DNA from: Chloroflexota bacterium
Lineage (GTDB): Bacteria; Chloroflexota; UBA6077; SHYK01
Length of the DNA: 47,319 bases
Reading direction: 5' to 3'
NCBI GenBank assembly: GCA_035652535.1
Contig: DASRDP010000002.1
Span: 1 to 47,319 of the forward strand
The position numbers and the translations under genes were made by a program. Under the pieces are notes generated by a model. The model saw nothing but the letters and a program-made list of their open reading frames with translations, did no database searches and had not been told where the DNA came from. This document shows positions 1 through 7,705 of this stretch, piece after piece; position 1 is the first letter of the stretch; every line of letters begins with the position of its first letter.

Positions 1-697
1 TGGTGGCCACGGGCATCTGGGTCAGGTGGGCGAGGGCGCGCAGCTCGTCCCACGCGCGCGACGTGTTTACTCCTCCGCCCGCCACGATGCACGGCCGCTC
101 CGCCTCCGCGATGAGGCGGACCGCCTCCCGGATCAGCGCCGGATCGGGCGGGATCCGGGTCGCGGGGTACTCGGCGAACTGCGGCTCGGCGAAGATCCGC
201 GCGCCGGGGACCTCGCGATCGGCAATCCCGCGCGGGATCAGCACGACTGGCCCAGGGCGGCCAGAAGTGGCGATTCGGAACGCCTTGCGGAGCATCTCGG
301 GCATCTGCGCCGGGTTTGGGACCTCGGCGACCCACTTCGCCAGGGGGCGCATCAGCGCCACCTGATCGTAGGAATAGAGGGCGTTCTTGCCGTCGAGACC
401 GACGGGGAGGCCGTCCAGCAGGACGATGATGGGCACCGACGAGTTGTAGGCTTCGGCAAGGCCCATGAGCGCATTGGGGGTCCCTGGGCGGTTGACGGCG
501 CACACGCCCGGTCTGCCGCTGACGCGGGCATACCCGTAGGCCATGAGCTCGGCGGAGGACTCGTGGTGGATGTTGATGGGCCGAGTGCGGGACGTGTCGA
601 GATCGGTGTAGATGCGCATGCCGAAAACGTACTGGACGCCGTACTGGGAGAGCGTCTCGCACACGGCCTGGTCGACGGTCATGCTCGCGCGCGCCAT
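1..697 (-). CDS. Thiamine-diphosphate-binding enzyme, N-terminal part (acetolactate synthase-like), cut by window edge
   Basis: This is the N-terminal 232 residues of a ThDP-dependent enzyme; the reading frame is still open at position 1. The ATG at 697 sits 5-6 nt after GGAGGAGG. The ThDP Pyr domain is clear: a conserved His-Glu pair (Glu46, which would activate the cofactor) is followed by AYGYARVSGRPGVC and then PGTPNALMGLAEAY, the usual arrangement in acetolactate synthase, sulfoacetaldehyde acetyltransferase and benzoylformate decarboxylase relatives. From about residue 180 the central domain begins (AERPCIVAGGGV). Substrate cannot be read from this part: the typical GSG of acetolactate synthase is replaced by NRPG, so a decarboxylase or lyase paralogue is more likely than the biosynthetic enzyme. 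It follows the citrate-synthase-family gene in the same direction with a gap of 94 nt, so co-transcription is possible. Confidence 0.85.
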   Translation of the reverse strand, partial: MARASMTVDQAVCETLSQYGVQYVFGMRIYTDLDTSRTRPINIHHESSAELMAYGYARVSGRPGVCAVNRPGTPNALMGLAEAYNSSVPIIVLLDGLPVGLDGKNALYSYDQVALMRPLAKWVAEVPNPAQMPEMLRKAFRIATSGRPGPVVLIPRGIADREVPGARIFAEPQFAEYPATRIPPDPALIREAVRLIAEAERPCIVAGGGVNTSRAWDELRALAHLTQMPVAT

Positions 698-791
698 CCA
701 TACCTCCTCCGAGCGCCGAGGCCCGCGCCCGACGGCGACTCGTCGGTTTGCATCGTACACCGGAGCCGCCCCGAAGGTTGGTCGATGACCC

Positions 792-1973
792 TCAGCAGCT
801 CCGGAGTCGGCCGGGGTGGGCTGGGGGTCGCGCTGCGAGCGGCAGCACCGCGCGGTCTCGTGGTCCGACGTAGACGGACTGAGGTCGGATCAGGCGGTTG
901 TCCGCGTATTGCTCCAGGATGTGCGCGGTCCAGCCGGCCGTGCGGGCGGCCGCGAAGGTCGGGGTGAAGAGCTCCGGCGGGATGCCTGCCTCGTGGAGCA
1001 CGAGCGCGGCGTACAGCTCCACGTTGGCGTAGAGGGCGCGCCCCGGCTTGGTCTCCGCCAGCACCCGCACCGCGGACTCTTCGACGGCGCGGATGAGGTC
1101 CAGCAGGCCGCGGTCTCCCGTCACCCCCGCGAGGTGCTCGGCCACGCGGCCGAGCACCTCCGCGCGCGGGTCCCGAACCCTGTATACCCGGTGACCGAAG
1201 CCCATGATGCGTTCTCCGCGCGCGAGGGCGGCGCGCACCCAGCGCTCCGCGTTTTGCGGCTGCCGGACCTCCTGCACCATGGCGAGGACCGGACCGGGCA
1301 CGCCACCGTGGAGCGGGCCCTTCAGGGCGCCGACGGCTCCCGTGAGCGCCGAGACCATGTCCGACTGGGTCGATGCGATGACGCGCGCAGCGAAGGTCGA
1401 CGCGTTCATTCCATGCTCGATCACGGTGACCAGATACGCATCGAGCGCCTCGACGCGCACCGGATCGGGCTGTCGCCCTTCCAGGGCATAGAGGTAGCCG
1501 GCGGCGAAGCCCAGGTCGTCGGGAGTCTCGACCGGCGCATGTCCCGAGCGCGCGCGAGCGTGCTGCGCGATCAGCTCCGGGACCCGGGCCGTCAGCCTGA
1601 TCGCGCGGGGCAGATTCGCCTGGGGGCTGACGTCGTCGGGTCGCGGCTCGTCGAGGGTCAGCATCGCCATGCCTATCCGGAGGGCGTGCATTCCCTCGGT
1701 CTGACGGCCGGGCCCTTGAAGCCATGTCAGCACGGGCTGGGGGAGCCGGCGCGCCCGGACCATCTCCGCGCGAAGCCCGTCGAGCTGCGCCCGGTCCGGT
1801 AGGTCCCCGTGCCAGAGCAGATACACGGCCTCTTCGAAGCACACCTGGCCGACGAGGTCGCCGATGTCGTAGCCGCGGATGATGAGCCGGCCCGCGGCGC
1901 CGTCAACTTCGCTGAGACGCGTCGCGTGGGAGACGACCCCCTCGAGCCCGTGGGCGATCTGGATCTGTGCCAC
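792..1973 (-). CDS. Citrate synthase / 2-methylcitrate synthase family protein
   Basis: The 393-residue protein matches the usual length of bacterial type I citrate synthases (about 370-390). The family condenses an acyl-CoA (acetyl- or propionyl-CoA) with oxaloacetate. Visible landmarks are the N-terminal RGYDIGDL segment, the GPLHGG motif with catalytic His222, the MGFGHRVY motif with His261, and the C-terminal AGWTAHILEQ and NRLIRP segments. The third catalytic residue, an Asp in NVDFY of typical enzymes, is Glu319 here (NVELY). The GTG start at 1973 follows AGGAGGGACCAGC. It is divergent from the Lrp/AsnC gene at 2120, which may regulate it, and lies upstream of the ThDP enzyme. Whether it makes citrate or methylcitrate, or uses another substrate, cannot be decided from the sequence. 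Confidence 0.9.
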   Translation of the reverse strand: MAQIQIAHGLEGVVSHATRLSEVDGAAGRLIIRGYDIGDLVGQVCFEEAVYLLWHGDLPDRAQLDGLRAEMVRARRLPQPVLTWLQGPGRQTEGMHALRIGMAMLTLDEPRPDDVSPQANLPRAIRLTARVPELIAQHARARSGHAPVETPDDLGFAAGYLYALEGRQPDPVRVEALDAYLVTVIEHGMNASTFAARVIASTQSDMVSALTGAVGALKGPLHGGVPGPVLAMVQEVRQPQNAERWVRAALARGERIMGFGHRVYRVRDPRAEVLGRVAEHLAGVTGDRGLLDLIRAVEESAVRVLAETKPGRALYANVELYAALVLHEAGIPPELFTPTFAAARTAGWTAHILEQYADNRLIRPQSVYVGPRDRAVLPLAARPPAHPGRLRSC

Positions 1974-2119
1974 GCTGGTCCCTCCTGATAAACGATGCGT
2001 TCCCTGTCGAGTCTGTAAGGGATGATAGAGCGGCGTGGCAACGGGGTTACATTCGTTCTGAAAGCGATTACGGGATTCTGCTGATACAACTATCGTGTAT
2101 GCGAACGATGGAGAACATT

Positions 2120-2614
2120 ATGGATGCGGCGATGTTCGACCCGGTTGACCTGCAGATCCTCGATCTGCTCCAGCAGGATGCCCGGATCACCATGCGCGCG
2201 TTGGGGCTGGCGGTCGGCCTGAGCGGGCCTGCCGTCACGGATCGAGTCCGCCGGCTCGAGGACCGCGGCGTCCTGCGCGGCTACCATGCGGAAGTGAATC
2301 CCGAGGGGATGGGTCTCGCGGTGCGCGCCTTCATCACCCTCGGCATGCCATTCGACGACCACGGGGGCGCACGCTTCGAGGGCCAGGTCCAGGAGGTTGA
2401 GGGCGTCGAAGCGTGTTATCGGATCAGCGGGGAGGACCAGTACCTGGTCAAGGCCACCGTGGCGGACATCCCGGCCCTTCAAGACGTACTGGATCGAATG
2501 CGCGGGTTCAGTCGGGTCCGCAGCTCAGTGGTCCTTCGGGAGGTGAAGCGCGTCCATCGCCTCCTGCCGCGCCCGTCGGGACCTCGCGCCGTCTTCTATC
2601 ACGGCGCAGACTAG
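2120..2614 (+). CDS. Lrp/AsnC family transcriptional regulator
   Basis: A 164-residue protein of standard Lrp/AsnC size. Residues about 8-50 form the winged helix-turn-helix (VDLQILDLLQQDAR, then SGPAVTDRVRRLEDRGVL). The remainder is the RAM/AsnC ligand-binding domain, with a recognisable VEACYRISGEDQYLVKA segment. Such proteins are usually octameric regulators sensing amino acids or related metabolites. The ATG at 2120 was chosen because GGAG at 2110-2113 lies 6 nt upstream; the in-frame ATG at 2108 has no good site. The gene is divergent from the citrate-synthase-family gene with 146 nt between them, the classical arrangement for regulating a neighbour and itself. Confidence 0.9.
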   Translation: MDAAMFDPVDLQILDLLQQDARITMRALGLAVGLSGPAVTDRVRRLEDRGVLRGYHAEVNPEGMGLAVRAFITLGMPFDDHGGARFEGQVQEVEGVEACYRISGEDQYLVKATVADIPALQDVLDRMRGFSRVRSSVVLREVKRVHRLLPRPSGPRAVFYHGAD

Positions 2615-2665
2615 CGTTTCTGTACTTCCGCGCAACGTCGGCGCGGCGCGCTGGTGCCTCCGATC

Positions 2666-3868
2666 TCAGGCAGGAGCTGGAGCGGTGAGGACCGGCGATG
2701 GCACCTGGTACCGCAGCTCGATCTCCCGATTCTCGCGCGACGACTGGATCACCGCCATGCACGCCTCGAGACTCGCCCGTCCCCAGAGGTGGTTTGGGAA
2801 CACGGGTCGGCCTTCGTCCATCGCCGCGCGCAGCTCGCGCAGCTCGGAGAAGCCGCGCGTGTTGACGTCGGGCTCGACGGCGACCTCCTCGCGCCCGTCC
2901 TCCGTGTACACGTACAGGCCGTCGGGCGACTGCCGAATGTCGCCGCGCTCGCAGCTCACGATGGTGATGCCGAAAAAGTCCTGGTGGCGCTCGGGCCGCG
3001 GCCCGTGCCCGGCCGCCGCGCCGAACTGATATTGCGGCATCGCGTAGCGGTCCTCCACCGAGACCGGGCCCGTGGGCTTGAGCCGCTCGCCGTACATCGC
3101 CCGCTCCGTATGGACGCCGCCGCCCTCCCCGATGGCCCAGGTCATCTCCGCGATGTCCAGATGGCCCAGGCCGTTGAAGCCGATGAGGGCCGTGGCGCCT
3201 CCCTCGAAGAAGGCAAACGCCGAGTAGTTGCTCTCGATGTCGAACACGGGAAACGCTCGATTCACGGTCCCCCGGATACTGCGGATCATTCCGCCGCCCA
3301 GGAAGCGGCTGATGTCGAACTGGTGCGGCCCCTGCCGAAACACGACGCCCCCGCCCTTCTTTTCGTCGACCTCCGAGGCCAGCATGGGCCGCCGCATCCA
3401 GTCGTTGTAGTTCCACGTGTTGATCTGGAGCACGCGCCCCAACCGGCCGCTGTTGATGATCTCCGCCATCTTCCGAAAGATCGGGCGGAAGATCTTGCTG
3501 TGCCCCTGCACGTACTGCACGCCGTTGCGCTCGACCGCGTCGATCATGCGGTTCGCCTCGTCCATCGTGATGGCCATCGGCTTCTCGCAGATGACGTGCT
3601 TGCCGTATTCGGCGGCCATGATGGTGTGCTCGGCGTGCAGCTCGTTGGGCGTCGCCACGTAGACCACGTTGACGTCGCCCTTGGCGCACATCTCCTCGAC
3701 GCTGTTGAACCCCTCCGCCTCGAATCGCTGGGCAAAGCGCTCGACCTCGTCTCGGCGGATGTCCGCCACAGCGGTCAGACGCGATTGCGACAGGACTTCC
3801 AGGCCCGGCAGAACGATGCGGGCCGCCGCCCCCAGACCTGCGAGGCCGACCTTCAGCTCGTACGCCAC
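2666..3868 (-). CDS. Gfo/Idh/MocA family oxidoreductase, dihydrodiol-dehydrogenase-like
   Basis: A 400-residue NAD(P)-dependent dehydrogenase. The Rossmann fold begins at residue 6 with GLAGLGAAAR, and the EKP motif typical of the family is at residues 95-97 (ICEKPMAI). The C-terminal half is the usual alpha/beta substrate domain. In phthalate-degrading bacteria a Gfo/Idh/MocA enzyme oxidises the cis-dihydrodiol made by a Rieske dioxygenase. Here the gene lies 47 nt downstream of a phthalate-dioxygenase-like Rieske gene, and downstream of a LigB-like gene, in the same direction. I therefore infer a cis-dihydrodiol dehydrogenase acting after the Rieske enzyme. The GTG start at 3868 follows a G-rich stretch (GGGGGG). 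A sugar- or inositol-type dehydrogenase remains possible because this family is very broad. Confidence 0.85.
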   Translation of the reverse strand: MAYELKVGLAGLGAAARIVLPGLEVLSQSRLTAVADIRRDEVERFAQRFEAEGFNSVEEMCAKGDVNVVYVATPNELHAEHTIMAAEYGKHVICEKPMAITMDEANRMIDAVERNGVQYVQGHSKIFRPIFRKMAEIINSGRLGRVLQINTWNYNDWMRRPMLASEVDEKKGGGVVFRQGPHQFDISRFLGGGMIRSIRGTVNRAFPVFDIESNYSAFAFFEGGATALIGFNGLGHLDIAEMTWAIGEGGGVHTERAMYGERLKPTGPVSVEDRYAMPQYQFGAAAGHGPRPERHQDFFGITIVSCERGDIRQSPDGLYVYTEDGREEVAVEPDVNTRGFSELRELRAAMDEGRPVFPNHLWGRASLEACMAVIQSSRENREIELRYQVPSPVLTAPAPA

Positions 3869-3915
3869 AGACTCAACCCCCCACGATTTTTGACTTGCTT
3901 CTGCTTGCGCCTGTC

Positions 3916-5205
3916 TCAGCGACGGCGCCGCTCGCTGGCTGCGCCAGCCATGGATCCTGGCGCTGGTCGCGCCGAGCCGAACGGCACTTCGACCAGCTCA
4001 TACCGGTCGTCGAAGATGCGCTCCCGCGGTATGCGTTCGATGCCAAGGGGGCTCACGCCGGCACCAGCCCGCACGTCCCGCTCGGAGGCCCATCCTTCGA
4101 GGTTGATCAGCTCGTTTTCGGCGGCGTCCCACACGAGGCCCATGGGATCGCCGCCGCGCTCCACGACGGCGATCTGCTCGAGGAGCATCTGGCGCAGCAT
4201 GGCGATCCCGCGGTCGGATTGGCCCAGGTGCTCGGTGCGCCGATCGTACAGTGGACCCTGCGTCTCCCACGCCATGCCGTCCTGGCTCGGGAAGGTGCGC
4301 AGGTGGTAGTCGCCGTCCTCGCCCATCCACGAATCGTCGTACACGACCGGCGGATTCTGGTCCTCGTCCACCACGTTGCCGCCGGGCGTGGGGCGGAAGA
4401 GCACCTGGAAGATCGTCGTGTGCGTGTCGTCGATGGGGACGCGCCAGTGCAGCGTGCTCATCGTGTCCGTCTGGCGCAACATGTTGGGGAACAGCACCAT
4501 GTTTCCCCAGCCCGACCCTGCCTTCTCCCCCTCGTACTCCCAGGACTTGATGATGCCCCACGGACACGGCTGGAAGCCGTACCGGGCAAAGGGACGCGTA
4601 AAGAAGCCGACCTCGTCCCCGCGGCCCTGGAGACGCGCCATCCATCCGTGCAGGAAAAAAGTATGGACGAAGTCGGCGGTGTTCTCCTCGGCCTGGAGCC
4701 AGTTGCAGCTCAGGACCGGACGGATCTGCAGCCTCCGCGTTCCGTGCTTCCAGACCAGGATGTCCCAGCGCGGAAGGAGCGGCCGCTTCTCTGGCGGGCC
4801 CATGTAGGCAAAGAGCAGGCCGGCGAGCCGCTCCACCGGGTAGGCCGGGTGCCGAAGGGTGTGGCGCATCAACGATTGGGCGGGCTCGAAGGGCTGCTCC
4901 ACGCAGCGGCCCTCGGTGTCGTAGAGCCAGCCGTGGTACGGGCAGCGGAGGTTCTCGCCCTCGTGAAACCCGTAGAAGAGCGACGTGCCCCGGTGGGAGC
5001 AGTGCTCGGCGAGCAACCCGTACGCGCCGGAGGCGGTCCGAAACAGGACCAGCTCCTCTCCGAGGATCTTCACGCGCTTCATCGGCCGCTCGGGCGTCAG
5101 CTCCGATGCCGCCGCGACCGGGTGCCAGTAGCGTCGGAGCAGCTCACCGCACGGGGTCCCTGGGCCAACGCGCGTAATGCGTTCGTTTTCTTCACTTGTC
5201 AGCAT
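3916..5205 (-). CDS. Rieske non-heme iron oxygenase, phthalate 4,5-dioxygenase alpha-subunit-like
   Basis: A 429-residue ring-hydroxylating oxygenase large subunit. The Rieske [2Fe-2S] ligands are Cys69-x-His71 and Cys88-x2-His91 (HCSHRG and CPYHGW). The mononuclear iron motif D-x2-H-x4-H is Asp178, His181 and His186. The N-terminus (GPGTPCGELLRRYWHPV) and the motif positions follow the phthalate 4,5-dioxygenase/vanillate demethylase group, which acts as a homo-oligomer with a separate reductase. The ATG at 5205 is preceded by GAGGAG at 7 nt; the longer open frame upstream lacks such a site. It is the middle gene of the LigB-Rieske-dehydrogenase run, 38 nt after LigB. No reductase gene is near, so electrons must come from a protein encoded elsewhere. 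The C-terminal tail is Arg-rich. Confidence 0.92.
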   Translation of the reverse strand: MLTSEENERITRVGPGTPCGELLRRYWHPVAAASELTPERPMKRVKILGEELVLFRTASGAYGLLAEHCSHRGTSLFYGFHEGENLRCPYHGWLYDTEGRCVEQPFEPAQSLMRHTLRHPAYPVERLAGLLFAYMGPPEKRPLLPRWDILVWKHGTRRLQIRPVLSCNWLQAEENTADFVHTFFLHGWMARLQGRGDEVGFFTRPFARYGFQPCPWGIIKSWEYEGEKAGSGWGNMVLFPNMLRQTDTMSTLHWRVPIDDTHTTIFQVLFRPTPGGNVVDEDQNPPVVYDDSWMGEDGDYHLRTFPSQDGMAWETQGPLYDRRTEHLGQSDRGIAMLRQMLLEQIAVVERGGDPMGLVWDAAENELINLEGWASERDVRAGAGVSPLGIERIPRERIFDDRYELVEVPFGSARPAPGSMAGAASERRRR

Positions 5206-5243
5206 GGCAATGCTCCTCGACGGGTCAGCGACGGAGTCGGCGT

Positions 5244-6359
5244 TCACCCGCCCTGCGCGCGAGCCGAGACGGGCCGCGGGGGGAACAGCGCGACGCACTT
5301 GGACGAGTTGAAGATATACGTCTCGGCGTACGTCAGGATCTCCGGGGTGCGCCCAGCCATAGCGCCAGCGAGGCAGATCCAGTTCCGCATCTCGTGCTGG
5401 CCGGAGGCCCGAAGCTGGCGCGCATCGATCTCGCGCCAGCGGTGCTGGTGGCCCTCTTTCAGCTCGTCGAACCGGCGGCGGTCCTCCTCCACGTCACCCC
5501 AGACGAAGCCGTGGATGTTCGTGAGCGACGCGTGGGACCAGCTGGCGGTCCCGATGATGGCGACACGGTACGGTGAGGACTCGCAGACCTCGCCCACGGC
5601 GCGCCCGAGGTCGTAGCACCGCCACGGGGGCGGCGAGGGCGGCGGCAGCACCGTGTCGGGTGGAATGCTTTCGGGCAGCCGACCCGTCGCGGCCTCCACG
5701 CCGGGCAAGGGCATGCGCATGTCCTCCCCATACGCGCTCACGTGGAACGGGATAAGCGGGTACGGAAACCCGCGTCGGTCCCAGTCGAGATAGTCGATGG
5801 TGAAGGCGAAAGCATGCCCCAGCGATTCCAGGTGGTGGAGCCGCCAGGAGCACGCGACGTCGAACCCTCGCCGGATCAGCTCGCCCGCCAGGTGCGTGCC
5901 GAAGCGCTTGCTTCCTGCCACGGTCGTCGGGCCCGGCTCCCGCTCCATCGGGACTCCGTAGTCGAGCCCGTTGGGCGCCCGCCGCACCCGGGACCCGTGG
6001 CCGCCGAGGCTGAATTCATCCGCCGCGTACACGCAGAACGGCGGGAGGACGTCGTCCTTGAAGTTCTCGTACTGGTCGTCGCCGAACATCACGACAAAAT
6101 CCGGATGGAACGCGTCGAGCGCTGCGCGCGCGCGGCGGTACGCGCCGATCACCTGATCGCGGTGGCGCCGGGCGGCCGCCACCCCCTCGTCGTCACCCCA
6201 CTCCTGCCGCATGGCCTCCGGCCAGGCGGATGGGTCTTTCCAGAGCGGCGGCGTCTTCTCGCTCTGGAGATTGTGGCGGAAGTAGTTGTTCGCCATCGTC
6301 TCGTCGGTGAAGCGCGGCTGTGGACCGTGCGGACAGCCGATGCCGAGTAGCTCGCCCAT
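5244..6359 (-). CDS. LigB-type (class III) extradiol ring-cleavage dioxygenase-like protein
   Basis: A 371-residue protein of the LigB superfamily, which cleaves catechol-type rings using Fe(II). Visible features are the N-terminal GIGCPHGPQ with His11 (expected first iron ligand), a GDDQYENF segment followed by LPPFCVY around residues 93-110, and GTASWSHAS with His276 in the position of the catalytic His of LigB. In LigB the second ligand is a His in NDHASAF; at the matching position here I read Gln96. The iron site may therefore be altered or completed differently. The ATG at 6359 follows GGAGG at 7 nt. It is first in an apparent operon with the Rieske oxygenase and Gfo/Idh/MocA dehydrogenase, which supports a role in aromatic breakdown. 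The exact substrate is unknown. Confidence 0.85.
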   Translation of the reverse strand: MGELLGIGCPHGPQPRFTDETMANNYFRHNLQSEKTPPLWKDPSAWPEAMRQEWGDDEGVAAARRHRDQVIGAYRRARAALDAFHPDFVVMFGDDQYENFKDDVLPPFCVYAADEFSLGGHGSRVRRAPNGLDYGVPMEREPGPTTVAGSKRFGTHLAGELIRRGFDVACSWRLHHLESLGHAFAFTIDYLDWDRRGFPYPLIPFHVSAYGEDMRMPLPGVEAATGRLPESIPPDTVLPPPSPPPWRCYDLGRAVGEVCESSPYRVAIIGTASWSHASLTNIHGFVWGDVEEDRRRFDELKEGHQHRWREIDARQLRASGQHEMRNWICLAGAMAGRTPEILTYAETYIFNSSKCVALFPPRPVSARAQGG

Positions 6360-6419
6360 GGGCCAACCTCCGACCATCGAAGAAGAACCGGACGTCGACG
6401 ATGAGCCTAGTGTACTCCG

Positions 6420-7577
6420 CTAGCGGAAGGCGGGAAGCCCGGTCACGTCGGAGCCCACGACGAGCGTGTGGATCTCGTGGGTTCCTTCATAGGTGTAGAC
6501 GGATTCGAGGTTCGCCATGTGGCGGATGATGGGATACTCGAGGCTGATGCCGTTTCCGCCGAGGACGCTGCGCATCGAGCGCGCGACCTCGAGCGCCATG
6601 GCGCAGTTGGCGCGCTTCGCGAGGCTGATCTGCGCAGGGCGGAGGCGGCCGCAGTCCTGCAGGCGCCCGAGCTGATACGCGAGCAGCTGGCCCTGCGTGA
6701 TGGCCTGCAGGGCGTCGACCAGACGCTCCTGGACGAGCTGGAAGCCGGCGATGGGGCGTCCCCACTGTACGCGCGTTTTCGCGTACTCCAGCGCTGTCTC
6801 GTAGCACGCCATCGCTGCTCCGACCACGCCGAAGGCGATGGCGAATCGAGAGTGGTCGAGACAGGAAAGCGGGCCCCGCATCCCGCGGACGCCCGGTAGG
6901 ATCGCATCGCCCGGCACGCGACAGTCCTGGAGCACCAGCTCCGAGGTGGCGGATGCCCGCATGGAGAGTCGGTGGCGCACCGGATTCGCGGTGAATCCCG
7001 GTCGATCCGTCTCCACGAGGAAGCCCCGGATGGTCTCACCCTGATCGTCCGTCGCCTTCGCCCAGATGAGGGCGAGGTGGGCCATCGTTCCGTTGGTGAT
7101 CCACATCTTCGTGCCGTTGAGCACCCACGAGCCGTCGCTATCGCGCACAGCGCGCGTCTCCATGCTCGCCGGGTCGCTCCCGTGGTCGGGCTCGGTGAGC
7201 CCGAAGCAGCCGATGATCTCGCCGCGGTGCATCTTGGGGAGGTATCGCTCCTTCTGCTTCTCCGATCCGTACTTCGAGACGGGATACATGCAGAGTCCGC
7301 CCTGGACGGAGACGAACGAGCGGAGCGCGGTGTCTCCACGCTCCAGCTCCTGACAAATGAGGCCGTAGCTGGTGTAGTCGATGTCGGAGCCGTACTCCGG
7401 AATGGTGGCGCCGAGGAGGCCCAGCTTCGCGAGCCCCGGGATCAGCTCCGTTGGGAATCGGCCCTCCTCGAAGCAGGCGGGCATGAGGGGCATGGCCTCG
7501 CGCTCCACGAATTCGCGGACCACGCCCTGTATCATCTGCTGCTCGGGAGACAGCTCCCAGTCGGCGAAATTCAGCAT
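6420..7577 (-). CDS. Acyl-CoA dehydrogenase, glutaryl-CoA dehydrogenase-like
   Basis: A 385-residue flavin-dependent acyl-CoA dehydrogenase. The N-terminal helical domain, the middle beta domain (CFGLTEPDHGSDP, then WITNG) and the C-terminal domain are all present. The C-terminal YEGTHEIH places the catalytic Glu at about residue 364, as in glutaryl-CoA dehydrogenases, and the RSFVSVQGGLCMYPV stretch is also characteristic of that group. Glutaryl-CoA dehydrogenase makes crotonyl-CoA and CO2 during lysine, tryptophan and aromatic degradation. The start at 7577 (MLNFADW) fits family length but has a weak ribosome binding site; an in-frame ATG at 7619 would add 14 residues. It is divergent from a class III CoA-transferase, which could supply glutaryl-CoA. 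Confidence 0.9.
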   Translation of the reverse strand: MLNFADWELSPEQQMIQGVVREFVEREAMPLMPACFEEGRFPTELIPGLAKLGLLGATIPEYGSDIDYTSYGLICQELERGDTALRSFVSVQGGLCMYPVSKYGSEKQKERYLPKMHRGEIIGCFGLTEPDHGSDPASMETRAVRDSDGSWVLNGTKMWITNGTMAHLALIWAKATDDQGETIRGFLVETDRPGFTANPVRHRLSMRASATSELVLQDCRVPGDAILPGVRGMRGPLSCLDHSRFAIAFGVVGAAMACYETALEYAKTRVQWGRPIAGFQLVQERLVDALQAITQGQLLAYQLGRLQDCGRLRPAQISLAKRANCAMALEVARSMRSVLGGNGISLEYPIIRHMANLESVYTYEGTHEIHTLVVGSDVTGLPAFR

Positions 7578-7705
7578 GGCTGCCGGAGATGCTACTACTC
7601 CCGGAAAAGCGGCGTCCAAAGGGCGTGTAAGCGACGTAGCGGATTTCCGCCTGAGGCGGGTCGGAAGAGGCCGCCGGAGGTTCCGCGGGCAAGTCGGAGG
7701 GCGAC

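Noticed and set aside
26-967. Long plus-strand frame over the ThDP enzyme
   Set aside because: It is the antisense of a clear minus-strand coding region; its product is Arg/Gly-rich with no domain pattern.
1974-2119. Lrp-type binding box and promoter between citrate synthase and AsnC genes
   Set aside because: The region surely holds promoters, but no palindrome or -35/-10 pair was clear enough to place.
2654-5616. Long plus-strand frames opposite the dehydrogenase and Rieske genes
   Set aside because: Antisense shadows in GC-rich DNA; the minus strand carries the recognised motifs.
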